A stretch of DNA of 64,000 nt from Linnemannia elongata (Eukaryota > Mortierellomycota > Mortierellomycetes > Mortierellales > Mortierellaceae), in assembly GCA_036320915.1 (NCBI GenBank), contig JAXBDG010000008.1:1798001-1862000 (forward strand), in the 5' to 3' direction. Within the stretch, counting starts at the first letter, position 1; every line of letters begins with the position of its first letter. The position numbers and the translations under genes are program-made. Of this stretch, positions 11,577 to 21,159 are shown piece by piece. The notes beneath the pieces are model-generated. The model made no database searches and was not told the DNA's origin. It worked only from the letters and a program-made list of their open reading frames with translations.

Positions 11577-12036
11577 TTTTTTTTTTTTTTTTTTTTTGAA
11601 CACAATTATATTTCTCTGACAAATAGAACAAAGGAGGCATGTGGAAGTAAAGGGAACTAAAGACCAAACGCTTCAGTGCACCATCCGTCAGTCACAGTTC
11701 GGTCCGAAACCTGGGTCTTCGCATTAGTTGTAGCTGCTCTTCACAGCAATAATAGAAGAAAATAATAAAATAAACCTAGTTTCGAATGAAGGGGATGCTT
11801 CCCATCCTCTTCATCACTAACAACCTCCAACAGCCGCTCGTTAGCAGCGGGAGGATCCTTGGTCGCTCCAGGGCAGGTCCGATCCTCATGTGTGGCTGGC
11901 GAAGCGCCACACGGGCAGAAACCATCATGCGCGATGTAACCGTAGACTTGAATCCAGTCACCACGGGGGCCTGTGTAATGGATGACTTGTCCTTGGCAGA
12001 GATACGCTTTCTCTTTTTTGCCAATGTAGGACCATG
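11577..12036 (-). mobile_element. LINE insertion A: 5'-truncated non-LTR retrotransposon 3' end
   Basis: It starts with 21 T (11577-11597), the poly-A tail of a minus-strand element. On the minus strand, about 12030-11780 encodes a decayed version of the extreme C-terminus of the element D protein: KDKSS...; the block ending GSIPFIRN corresponds to GRIPFMR in D. The frame is shifted, because parts such as the cysteine-rich stretch near 11890-11940 align only in another frame. The copy is therefore truncated at its 5' end and mutated. It abuts the piggyBac relic on the left and the shared target sequence at 12037 on the right. Confidence 0.75.
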
Positions 12037-12052
12037 CATTTAAGGAATGTGC
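12037..12052. repeat. Shared target-site sequence, copy 1
   Basis: The 16 nt catttaaggaatgtgc lie between LINE A and the T-run of element B. Related copies sit at 13162-13174, 14307-14316 and 16698-16713, always at the left edge of a T-run or at the far end of element D. Confidence 0.85.
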
Positions 12053-13161
12053 TTTTTTTTTTTTTTTTTTTTTTGAACTGCAATTCTGTCAACTTTAATG
12101 CTAACATCAGTCTATCTCTCTAGCCAACAGCCCATGAAGCTCGTTCAACTAATAAAGGGAACTATGTAATGAACTCATCCATGCGGTCATACTGCTAGTC
12201 ACTGTCCCTGAGTCCAAAGCTCGGCAGGCTCAGTGCGACAATCGCGTACCCTCTCGGGAAGGGACGGCCGAAGATACAAGGCTATCTATCCAGTTGTTGC
12301 TTGTCCTTCACTAACGGACCCTCTCACTTCTCCATCTCATCTTCACTCCTTCTCCGCCTTGAACAACCGGGAGATAAGCCAAGTACCTCCGACCGCCACC
12401 AAATGTGTTTTTTCATCCTTGCACTTGCGTGCGTGCGTGACAAAAATATAAATTTTTGGTCATGCGTCTCCAGGAGAAGAGGGAGACTAGCGCAAAGGGG
12501 GTTTTTTTGCCATTAGCGCTTGCGCACCTGTGAAGGAGGAAACAAGTTTCTTCCCACACACCTCCAAGGCAAAGAGGCTGGGACTTGGCACCATACACCC
12601 ATTCGGGAAGCTAGTTGTCTTGGTGCCAGAGACGGTTTCTAAGACGCGGATACCGCTGAATACTTATGTCCCAAGGCAGTCCCCACTTGAACCTCATAAG
12701 CAAAGGCCTGTCCATGCACTCCCGTGCTGCGCGAGGGTAGTCGTTCCTCGCACCGACCTGGACAGAGGGGGCGGTTGTTGTTTCCGTCAAAAACCATGGC
12801 GTCTCTCCTTGTGGGGGGACCAAGGACCTCTCGCCAAGAGGGTTGAATGACAGCCGGCCAACTCCATTCGGAAGCCATTCTGTGCGGCAATGGGGGACCC
12901 TTTCTCTCTCTCATCTCGCTCCATGGACCGAAACGATGACCTTGTAACACTCGCCTTGAAACTTCCAAGCTCTCCTTGCATCTTGACGACCCGGGGTGGT
13001 AGGCACCTTGGCAATGCTGGCGCCAATTGTGGTTCCTGCTCAAGGGCCTTGTCGGTATGATGGTTGGCTGGATGGATAGCCCCGACGTAGGGATGGAGGT
13101 CGGTGTGACTGCTCTTGCAGACGAAAAGAGGGAATTGGGAAAGAAAGGTTTTCAAGACGCC
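12053..13161 (-). mobile_element. LINE-derived non-autonomous element B
   Basis: It begins with 22 T (12053-12074). The next roughly 200 bp match the 3' untranslated tail of element D: both carry TCTCTAG, then aactcwhc-type diverged sequence and the exact block ctgagtccaaagctcggcag. Beyond about 12280 the sequence is unrelated to D. It contains only modest overlapping frames on the minus strand (12639-13043, 134 residues; 12787-13155, 122 residues) with no recognisable domain. The element is nearly identical to C: I counted two substitutions, a 39-bp indel near 12105 and a longer 5' end (about 10 nt). It therefore looks like a mobile unit that shares only its 3' tail with the LINE. Confidence 0.75.
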
Positions 13162-13174
13162 TTAAGGAATGTGC
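13162..13174. repeat. Shared target-site sequence, copy 2
   Basis: The 13 nt ttaaggaatgtgc lie between the 5' end of B and the T-run of C. Confidence 0.85.
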
Positions 13175-14306
13175 TTTTTTTTTTTTTTTTTTTTGAACTG
13201 CAATTCTGTCAACTTTAATGCTAACAGCTACTGATGCTGAGGTGCCAAAGGCACCGAAACATCAGTCTATCTCTCTAGCCAACAGCCCATGAAGCTCGTT
13301 CAACTAATAAAGGGAACTATGTAATGAACTCATCCATGCGGTCATACTGCTAGTCACTGTCCCTGAGTCCAAAGCTCGGCAGGCTCAGTGCGACAATCGC
13401 GTACCCTCTCGGGAAGGGACGGCCGAAGATACAAGGCTATCTATCCAGTTGTTGCTTGTCCTTCACTAACGGACCCTCTCACTTCTCCACCTCATCTTCA
13501 CTCCTTCTCCGCCTTGAACAACCGGGAGATAAGCCAAGTACCTCCGACCGCCACCAAATGTGTTTTTTCATCCTTGCACTTGCGTGCGTGCGTGACAAAA
13601 ATATAAATTTTTGGTCATGCGTCTCCAGGAGAAGAGGGAGACTAGCGCAAAGGGGGTTTTTTTGCCATTAGCGCTTGCGCACCTGTGAAGGAGGAAACAA
13701 GTTTCTTCCCACACACCTCCAAGGCAAAGAGGCTGGGACTTGGCACCATGCACCCATTCGGGAAGCTAGTTGTCTTGGTGCCAGAGACGGTTTCTAAGAC
13801 GCGGATACCGCTGAATACTTATGTCCCAAGGCAGTCCCCACTTGAACCTCATAAGCAAAGGCCTGTCCATGCACTCCCGTGCTGCGCGAGGGTAGTCGTT
13901 CCTCGCACCGACCTGGACAGAGGGGGCGGTTGTTGTTTCCGTCAAAAACCATGGCGTCTCTCCTTGTGGGGGGACCAAGGACCTCTCGCCAAGAGGGTTG
14001 AATGACAGCCGGCCAACTCCATTCGGAAGCCATTCTGTGCGGCAATGGGGGACCCTTTCTCTCTCTCATCTCGCTCCATGGACCGAAACGATGACCTTGT
14101 AACACTCGCCTTGAAACTTCCAAGCTCTCCTTGCATCTTGACGACCCGGGGTGGTAGGCACCTTGGCAATGCTGGCGCCAATTGTGGTTCCTGCTCAAGG
14201 GCCTTGTCGGTATGATGGTTGGCTGGATGGATAGCCCCGACGTAGGGATGGAGGTCGGTGTGACTGCTCTTGCAGACGAAAAGAGGGAATTGGGAAAGAA
14301 AGGTCC
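13175..14306 (-). mobile_element. LINE-derived non-autonomous element C
   Basis: It begins with 20 T (13175-13194) and then repeats element B almost base for base. It differs by an additional 39-bp segment at about 13227-13265 (rich in a GGTGCC/GGCACC palindrome), by single substitutions near 13491 and 13750, and by a 5' end about 10 nt shorter. The same two uncharacterised frames occur (13794-14198 unbroken; the second opens at a later start, 13942-14181). Near-identity with B means that one of them arose very recently. Confidence 0.75.
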
Positions 14307-14316
14307 TTAAGGAATG
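14307..14316. repeat. Shared target-site sequence, copy 3
   Basis: The 10 nt ttaaggaatg lie between the 5' end of C and the T-run of D. The TGC of the other copies is missing or was absorbed into the tail junction. Confidence 0.8.
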
Positions 14317-16697
14317 TTTTTTTTTTTTTTTTTTTTTGTTTGCGATTTATTTCTCTAGTTAACAACTCCAGGAGGCATTCAAAGGAATAAAAAGGGCACT
14401 ATCAAATGAACTCTCCCAGTAGCCATAGACCTAGTCGCTGTCCCTGAGTCCAAAGCTCGGCAGGCTCAGCGCAACAATCACTCGCCTTCTCAGGCTGGGA
14501 CGGAAGAAAATAAACTACTCGCACACCCTCATGAAGGGGATCCTCCCCATCCTCTCCATCAACGACAACCGCCTCCTTCCTAATTGACTCTCTAACAAAC
14601 ATGCATCTGCAGCGATGGGATCCAAAGACGGGCCCGGACAATGCCCATCCTCATGTGCGGCTAGCGAAGCGCCGCAGGGACAAAAACCAGCTCGGGTGAT
14701 ATAGCCATAACCGTTACTCCAATCTCCTCGAGGGCCAGTGTACTTGGATGTCTTGTCTTTTGTAGTGATGCCTTGCGCCTGCTCCCATGCAATTGTCTCC
14801 GAACACCGAGGTTTCCAGATCAGCTCCGAGGCCTGTGCCTCCAGGTAGCCAACAAACTTGTGCAGGACCGTCTGTGCAATCGACTTTGGGGATCGGAAGA
14901 CTGACGACCACTCAGACAGCATGCTCTTGGGGGTGATGCCTCGCAGTAGATCCGAGACGTGCCACTTTGGATCCAGGTCGCGATCGGGGACCGGCAGGCC
15001 CCGATAAACCGATTGAGCGCCACCGATAGAAGAGAACCCACGGACATGCTCCTCATCAGATGGACAGCGCCAAGGAACTGGCACTGGGGGCGGTACTTGA
15101 CGACCACTCGCCTCTGCTCTCTCGTGCTCTCGCCTCTTGGCCGCGTTGTAACTGTCTGTTGCCTTGATGCCCCACTCATCGATCTTGTCCATGGCCTCCC
15201 TCCAAATAGCGGTAGTAGTCTCTCTCTTTGCTGGGCAAGTCCACAAATGCTCATTGTCCTCTTCCTCCTCCGTGCAGACTCGGCAGATACAGTCAGGGTA
15301 TAGATCTGGGTGGCGCGCCATCATAGAGTTCCTGGTCGGTAGCATACCATGAAGTTTCTTGATGTGGTGGGACCGTTGGCGGGTATCCTTGCTGTTACTG
15401 TAGAAAGTGAAGACAGCCCGTCTTGCATGTACAAAGGCCAGGGTTGAGCGCCACTCGACATCATCCAAATGGGGTACCGCCTTCTTGACTCGACGCTGTG
15501 AAGTCCAGTGCTGATGGTGTCGAATGGTTGTTTGTTGTTTGAGTAGCTGCCTCAGGTCCGTCTCCACCAAGGCTTCATGACAGAACGCAAAAGTCCGGAT
15601 ATCCTCTTGTTGCGTCAAGTCCACCACCCAAGGCGTTGTGTCGCCCTGCGCTGCCTCCTTAGCGGTACGGTCGGCGAGTTCATTTCCAGGATCGTTGTTG
15701 TGCCCACGGATCCACTTCACCTCAACCCTTCCTTGGCGTTTGTCGACAATACCGGACAAAACTGCCCACAGTCCAGCATAATTGCTTCTGAATCGCTTTC
15801 TTGGCAGAGTGTTTTCCCGGTCCTGCACCATGTGCTGATATTGATCCACCACCGCCTGGTTGTCCAGACGAACTACAATATCCTGTTCATCTGGGGCCGC
15901 CACCACTGCCGCTATGAGACCCATAAGCTCGACCTTGGTCGAGGAGGCGTGTCCGTCTGTCCGTCCTTTGATTGGGAAATGGGTATCCTGCTGGAGATCA
16001 ACAACACCGAATCCCATGGCCACCTTCTCTGTGCCAGAGTGGATAAGGGAGCCGTCCGTATAGAGAATGAGGGGAGTCGTATTGTCAACAGGTGAGTTCT
16101 GAAGTGTCGTTAAGATGGTGAACTCGTCTGGTGAAACAACCAGTGGGCCGACTTTCTTTGTGGGCTCGGCTGTGGCTGTTGTTGGGCGTGAGTGGTATAC
16201 TTCCTGCAGTGGAAATCGTGTTGTGTTGTTGAAGGGTCGTTTTAGATTGGGTAGGGCGTTATACAGTCGAGCGATGACCGCAGTATGGTGGTCCTTAAGC
16301 GCCTGCCACTCCTGCTGTCGCTGTGTTTTCTTGATCGCCTGTTCCTGCGCTTGCTTGGCACGAGACGATTCCTTAAGCCGCATTGCCACTGACGCCCTAA
16401 CCAGTCGTGTCTTCAACTCCGCGCGGAGTTCATTCTGGCGACGTGCCCGGAAGGCCTCAACGTTATTAGTATCTTGACGGAGAATCGCAGCGGCAGCGGC
16501 ACAGCTCTGAACGTAGGGGATCTCTTGGCGTGACTTGGCTTTGGCTTCCTCTGTAGCCATATGGGCCAACATCTCGGCCAGCTTGACGGGTTGCTTGGCT
16601 AGCTGTTTGCGGTACTTAGCTGTGTCCTTGTTGAGCCGGATGGTGATCTGCTCTTGCTTTCGTTGCTTATCGGTCTCGGCATTCCGGACGGCTGTAT
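14317..16697 (-). mobile_element. LINE insertion D: 5'-truncated non-LTR retrotransposon with long intact reading frame
   Basis: It begins with 21 T (14317-14337) and a roughly 175-bp 3' untranslated region. An unbroken minus-strand frame then covers nearly the whole insert. The 5' end is at about 16697, where the shared target sequence begins. There is no reverse transcriptase or endonuclease domain, so the copy is truncated between the RT and RNase H regions of ORF2. The intact frame of more than 2.2 kb indicates a young insertion. Confidence 0.85.
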
Positions 16698-16737
16698 CAT
16701 TTAAGGAATGTGCATTTAAAGAAGTAGATGTCATCAT
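14515..16737 (-). CDS. C-terminal part of LINE ORF2 with RNase H and CCHC motif (5'-truncated)
   Basis: A 740-codon open frame. The ATG at 16735-16737 and the first roughly 13 codons lie in host DNA and the target-site copy, so the start is accidental; the element part begins near residue 14. Residues about 15-220 are a charged Gln/Lys/Arg-rich helical region. An RNase H type-1 domain follows (YTDGS near 227, KVELMGL near 269, RLDNQAVV near 291, GNELADR near 354), with the D, E, D, D catalytic set visible. Then comes a CxCxxC...HxxxC motif (near residues 482-500) typical of LINE C-termini. The last 200 residues include a second cysteine pair (FCPCG) and end GRIPFMRVCE. Expression is uncertain. 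The RT domain is absent, so it cannot transpose by itself. Confidence 0.75.
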   Translation of the reverse strand: MMTSTSLNAHSLNDTAVRNAETDKQRKQEQITIRLNKDTAKYRKQLAKQPVKLAEMLAHMATEEAKAKSRQEIPYVQSCAAAAAILRQDTNNVEAFRARRQNELRAELKTRLVRASVAMRLKESSRAKQAQEQAIKKTQRQQEWQALKDHHTAVIARLYNALPNLKRPFNNTTRFPLQEVYHSRPTTATAEPTKKVGPLVVSPDEFTILTTLQNSPVDNTTPLILYTDGSLIHSGTEKVAMGFGVVDLQQDTHFPIKGRTDGHASSTKVELMGLIAAVVAAPDEQDIVVRLDNQAVVDQYQHMVQDRENTLPRKRFRSNYAGLWAVLSGIVDKRQGRVEVKWIRGHNNDPGNELADRTAKEAAQGDTTPWVVDLTQQEDIRTFAFCHEALVETDLRQLLKQQTTIRHHQHWTSQRRVKKAVPHLDDVEWRSTLAFVHARRAVFTFYSNSKDTRQRSHHIKKLHGMLPTRNSMMARHPDLYPDCICRVCTEEEEDNEHLWTCPAKRETTTAIWREAMDKIDEWGIKATDSYNAAKRREHERAEASGRQVPPPVPVPWRCPSDEEHVRGFSSIGGAQSVYRGLPVPDRDLDPKWHVSDLLRGITPKSMLSEWSSVFRSPKSIAQTVLHKFVGYLEAQASELIWKPRCSETIAWEQAQGITTKDKTSKYTGPRGDWSNGYGYITRAGFCPCGASLAAHEDGHCPGPSLDPIAADACLLESQLGRRRLSLMERMGRIPFMRVCE
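16698..16713. repeat. Shared target-site sequence, copy 4 (right-hand edge of the LINE stack)
   Basis: The 16 nt catttaaggaatgtgc are identical to copy 1 at 12037-12052. They bracket elements B-C-D as a target-site duplication. Confidence 0.85.
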
Positions 16738-16769
16738 GCACCTAAAGAATTATCTATTTTTATGGTTAA

Positions 16770-16790
16770 TATCAATGTCTAAAGAAATTA
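16770..16790 (+). promoter_or_regulatory. Conserved block upstream of tRNA-Lys genes
   Basis: The 5' flank of this tRNA has ATATCAATGTC followed by AAAGAAATTAC, ending about 12 nt before the gene. The same block, with small changes, precedes the minus-strand tRNA at 49133 (ATATCAATGTCACAGAAAATTAC). It also preceded the tRNA at 55227 before the retrotransposon moved in (ATATAGATGTC then AAAAAATTACCCG at 49205-49229). It may be a Pol III upstream element or a trace of gene duplication. Confidence 0.5.
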
Positions 16791-16801
16791 CTTTCCATCA
16801 A

Positions 16802-16874
16802 GCCCGGCTAGCTCAATCGGTAGAGCGTCAGACTCTTAATCTGAAGGCTGTGGGTTCGACCCCCACGTTGGGCG
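16802..16874 (+). tRNA. tRNA-Lys(CUU)
   Basis: 73 nt fold as a standard cloverleaf. The acceptor stem GCCCGGC pairs with GTTGGGC with two G-U pairs. The D arm is GCTC...GAGC. The anticodon stem-loop CAGAC-TCTTAAT has anticodon CTT. The T arm carries the B box GGTTCGACCCC. No intron is present. A TTTT terminator lies at about 16881-16884. Two more copies with the same mature sequence occur at 49061-49133 (minus) and 55227-55299 (plus). The LINE stack ends about 90 bp upstream. Confidence 0.97.
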
Positions 16875-17085
16875 CTTTCCTTTTGCCACTTTCTAGTTTT
16901 CAACGCAAAGGTGGCGCTGGTCATCCTTTGATGAAAGCTTCAGCTATTATTTTCTTTTGCAAGTGAAGGTGGAGATCGCAAGTATATGCATGTACGAATG
17001 GTTCTTTTCGAAAAAGGATATTTTATTTTGGTTGGTTTGTTGCTGAAAGGCTTGTGTGCTGCTCACGGATTATTGTTTGTTTTAT

Positions 17086-18368
17086 TTAACGGCGAGTTGG
17101 ACTGCTGGAGCGACCTGAACGACGGCCACCATGACCTCCTCTGCTGCGCGATGTCAATCCCCTGCGTCCTCTGTCATCGTTGTTCGTTGGTTTGACAAAG
17201 GCAAAGTCGCAGGTCAACGTCTGATCCAACAACTTGGCTCCGTTCATTGCAGCAATGGCGTCCTCTGCCTCGGAGAACTTTTCGTACTCGACCAATACAT
17301 ATCCCTATCATATAGACAATTGAAGACTGTGGTTAGATTCGCCACTTCACTGTTTGAATGTCGATTACTTTGCCTTGCTTTCGAGAGCTTTGATTACCTT
17401 GACATATCCTGTGCGGCGATCCAAGTTCAAGTGCACATTCTTGACCTCGCCATATTCTCCGAATTTGTCCAGGATATCCTCCTCAGTGGCCTCTTCGTGA
17501 ACTCCTGTGATCAATACAATCCAGCCCTCAATGGCTATTTACATTGAATGACAAGGGAAAAAGTATCAGTAATATGCTCCATTCTGACGATCAACAATGA
17601 TCTGCAACGCATTGGTTGTGTCTCCTGCACTTACACTTCAATGCCCTGCCGCTGGCACTGTCGTCGCTCGAGTTCAGCTTGTCGAAAGCGCTGCTGTGCA
17701 CACCGTCGCCTCTTTGATCTAATTCCATGAAGTTGAGGAGGTAAAGCGATTATTAGCAGAACATCCTGACCCATTGATGGCAGTGTGCAGGTATTATTGC
17801 AAGAAGTAATGCTTGTTGTGTCCTCCACTCCTACCTCCGCTCTGGAAACCACGACCCTTTCTCTTGATGGCGACCTGTGGAGTCTCTACAAAGCACAACA
17901 GTATAAAAGGATCAAGGCGTTAGACTCAAGTCTGTTCAAGAGTGTGTCCTGCTACGTGCTATAGGTATCCTTGGTCCATTCGTGAGCAGCCCTGTGAAGC
18001 ATTCATTGCCTTTGTGCAGCTCTGTCCTGTCTAGACTATCGATCGGTCCCTCGATCGACTGTAGGTGTTCTCTCTGACAATGTTTAGACGTAGTGTGTCC
18101 ATTGCAAACACCACTACGTGAGATCTACAGCTCATTTCTGTACAGATTGTGATGAGAGGTGATCCTTGGCCGTCTCTCACGGCTGATCCTGATAGTCCTG
18201 CAGAAGTTGCATTTGTTGGTTGCTGAAACAGTGAGCCAACAGTGAGAGTGGACAGATGTCTACTGTGATTGTTGTAGGGAGTGTCTTGAAATGCATACCG
18301 GCCATTTCCTCGTCCTGCAGGTCGTCGCCAGGCTTGACGTTGAGGTCGATCTCGTATCTGTCGGACAT
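17086..18368 (-). CDS. RBM8A: RNA-binding protein 8A (Y14), exon junction complex core
   Basis: About five short exons are spread over 1.28 kb. Exon 1 (from 18368) encodes [23 protein letters not shown]. Next come [14 protein letters not shown] and [15 protein letters not shown]. The RRM starts [20 protein letters not shown]...[24 protein letters not shown] and ends ...[21 protein letters not shown]...LTCDFAFV. The tail is Arg/Gly/Ser-rich (SPTRR). The [10 protein letters not shown] and LNLDRRTGY signatures are diagnostic of Y14. It binds Mago and eIF4A3 on spliced mRNA about 24 nt upstream of exon joins. Baker's yeast lacks this protein, so its presence fits an intron-rich fungus. It is divergent from STOML2 with 296 bp between starts. 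Confidence 0.93.
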
Positions 18369-18589
18369 GTCTGAGTGTAGTGTGTGAATGAGTTCTGTGG
18401 GCGAAAGAGTGATGAGAGAATGTTGTTAAAGGCGTGAAATAAAAAGTCAGTGCTGATCGTTTTTGAACTTTGCAACGTCACCTCCCGAGGTTTCTCTTAT
18501 TCTCTCGCGACCGACTTTTTTTTTTCGCGTAACTCGTTCCTTCCTTCCTTTTCTCTTTTCTTCCTTCCGTTCTCGCCCCTTCCCTCTTA

Positions 18590-18619
18590 CTCACTCACTC
18601 ACTCACTCACTCACTCACT
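18590..18619. repeat. (TCAC)n microsatellite in the STOML2 leader
   Basis: Seven or more tandem ACTC units lie about 45 nt upstream of the STOML2 start codon, within a pyrimidine-rich leader. Confidence 0.9.
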
Positions 18620-18664
18620 TAACAAAAAATCAAAGAAGAGACACAATACAACATACTTTACACT

Positions 18665-20279
18665 ATGCTTCGCACTGTCACCACAACGACCCGTGTCCCT
18701 TTGGCTGCCGCTGCCACCTTCCGCGCATCACGTCTGGCAAGTTGCCATGCAGACTACCGAATGCTTACGTTTTGTTTCACTACCACCCAACATAAGAAAG
18801 AAATACAGTGCTCCGCTTCGCTTTCTAACTTCTGTCGACTATACGAACTACCTTTCTGCAACAATAGACTACCTCCGCACCTTCTGCGCTCGTTTTGAGA
18901 CGCAACTATGCGACCCGTTATGGAGATGACGGTGGATACGGCAACTGGAGCAACAGCGGTATCGGGGGCTCAAGGAAATCATTGCCCATCAACACTGTAG
19001 GCGTCTATCCTTGCTGATTGAACAGTCGCGGTTGAGTACGATGACCAGTACCTAACAACCACAGGCATCTTCTTGTGATTGCACGACGATAGGTTGTCAA
19101 GTTTGTGCCACAGCAGGAAGCATGGATTGTTGAGCGCATGGGACGATTCCACAGGACTCTGGAGCCAGGACTGCAGATTCTCATGCCTTTCTTGGACCGT
19201 GTCAGATATGTCAAGAGTCTCAAGGAAGTCGCCATTGAAATTCCCAGTCAGAGCGCCATTACCCAAGGTACTGCACAAGGCAGAGACGTGACTTATATCC
19301 GCGCAGTTTTAAGATGCTCAGGAAGACTGAACCTTTTTATCCATTGTTCTACAAATAGATAACGTTACATTGGATCTGGATGGTGTTCTGTACTTCCGAG
19401 TGGTCGACCCTTACAAGGCATCGTATGGTGTTGAGGATGCCGAGTTCTCTGTTGCCCAACTTGCCCAGACGACCATGCGTGCCGAGATTGGTCAAATGAC
19501 TTTGGATCGCACGTTGGCGGAGAGAGCGCACTTGAACTCCAACATTGTCGAAGCCATCAACACTGCAGCAGCGGACTGGGGAATCCAGTGCCTTCGTTAT
19601 GAGATTCGGGATATCCACCCTCCTGCAAAGGTTGTCGAGAGCATGCACCAGCAAGTTTCGGCCGAACGAACCAAGCGTGCCCAGATTTTGGACTCTGAGG
19701 GTAATCTTCAGTTCTGTCTCGTTTCATGATATGATGCTTTCTTCAAAGGACGTATTCTAACCAATTTTAGTTTGGGTTGGTGATCATAGGTTCTCGCCAG
19801 GCTGCTATTAACGTTGCCGAGGGTCACAAGCAGTCAACAATTCTCCAGTCCGAGGCTGACAAGGCAGAGCAGATCAACAGGGCTACGGGAGAGGCCGAGG
19901 CTATTCTTTTGAGGGCACAGGCTAGTGCTGAGGGCATTCGTCGAATTGCAGACGCCATTACCAGTACTCCAGGAGGACACCACGCTGTGTCGTTGACTGT
20001 CGCTGACAAGTATGTGGATGCCTTTGCCCAGCTTGCCAAGGAGACCAATACGCTTATCTTGCCAGCTAGTGCCAATGATGCAGCTGGAATGGTCGCTCAG
20101 GTAACGGATAGATCATTGGCTTCGGTTGATTTTGTATTGAATTGATTTAGGAAATGTATTCTAACCCTTTTGTTGCGATCTTTATATAGGCCTTGACGAT
20201 CTACGATGGTATCACCAAGAAGCGCGGAGTGACTCATGAAAACGCAGCACCAACAGTGCCATCCGGCTCCTCTCAATAA
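18665..20279 (+). CDS. STOML2: Mitochondrial stomatin-like protein 2 (SPFH/prohibitin family)
   Basis: The start ATG at 18665 opens a mitochondrial presequence rich in Arg, Ala, Ser and Thr (MLRTVTTTTRVPLAAAATF). Intron 1 appears to use a GC donor (CTG|GCAAGT at 18736/18737). Only this junction keeps the frame into ...LVLRRNYATRYG. Later exons encode the SPFH domain (FVPQQEAWIVERMGRFHRTLEPGL, LDLDGVLYFRVVDPYKASYGV, TMRAEIGQMTLDRTLAER, GIQCLRYEIRDIHPP) and a coiled-coil region (NVAEGHKQ...EADKAEQINRATGEAEAI). The last short exon ends PSGSSQ. SLP-2 proteins bind cardiolipin in the inner membrane and stabilise respiratory and protease complexes. Confidence 0.93.
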
Positions 20280-20523
20280 ACAAGCTGCGAAGTAGCTACC
20301 TTTTTTTTTGTATTGATTGTTTTTTTTCGATCTAGCATGTTCTTCATTCCTTCTTCGATTGATTGCGACGCGTGTTTGGTGATCCGTGATGATTATGAAA
20401 AGATGGGAGGATAATGATGGCCAAGATGTGATACGTGATTTGAAAGCAACATTCGGCCATTGCGCAGCGTTCAAGACGGGGGCGAGCTATCGAACCCAAT
20501 TGCTGACAGAATGCCAAGCAGGT

Positions 20524-20559
<36 letters not shown>

Positions 20560-21159
20560 CCCAGAAAAGGAGAAAATAACGAGAAGAGGTGGAGAAGTGC
20601 AAGGAAAAGAAAAGATAATGAAAACGGCAAGTGTGAACGGCGAATAAATTGCTTGAGGTATGTTTTTTCTACCTGATCAGTTTCATTGTTTGTTGGTTAC
20701 CATGGCTACTTGCAAGCGTGCCTTCAGTTAACCATTCTCTTTTTATGCGTTGTCCGTTTGCCCCAGCCTGGGTCATGAAGATAATGTGGCAAGATGACGG
20801 CGTTGTCTTTGAATGACAACTTCTTGAAGTCAGCGAATGAGCTTGGGCCTCCTTTTTTTTTGTCTTGTCTTCTTGTGATCCCGTTTGCTCCACAATTTGA
20901 GCGGTCAACCGACTGCATCCCCTGCGCACCTTCCTCATTGGACTTTTTTTTTCTCTTTTCGGCTTTGCTGATTAGCCGCCGCTGTTGTGAGCTCAGCGTA
21001 TTCAACTTTTTCCTCTTACCTTCTTGTTTTCTTTCTTTCCTTCTCACCCTATCCTCTTTCCTTCTTTACTTTTCTTTCATCACTCTTACCAGCTCCTTAC
21101 TCCTCTCCTCTCCACTCTGCTCCCTCTCTTCACTTGCCAGCCAAGACACACAACAGGCC
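20280..21159. other. Intergenic region STOML2-TLC gene
   Basis: It contains a long T homopolymer at about 20525-20555 and a pyrimidine-rich tract (20940-21150) leading into the TLC gene. No coding exon is convincing. Confidence 0.6.

Noticed and set aside
12639..13043. 134-residue open frame in element B (same frame in C at 13794-14198)
   Set aside because: No recognisable domain, overlaps another frame of similar length, and its repetition is explained by the mobile element; not listed as a host gene.
20525..20555. Long T-run as a possible further LINE tail
   Set aside because: Neither flank shows the LINE 3' sequence or the shared target sequence; treated as a homopolymer. The same applies to 23170-23196 and 31257-31282.
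20794..21159. N-terminal extension of the TLC-domain frame
   Set aside because: The extension is low-complexity Ser/Leu/Phe from a pyrimidine-rich leader; the conserved-looking protein begins at 21160.
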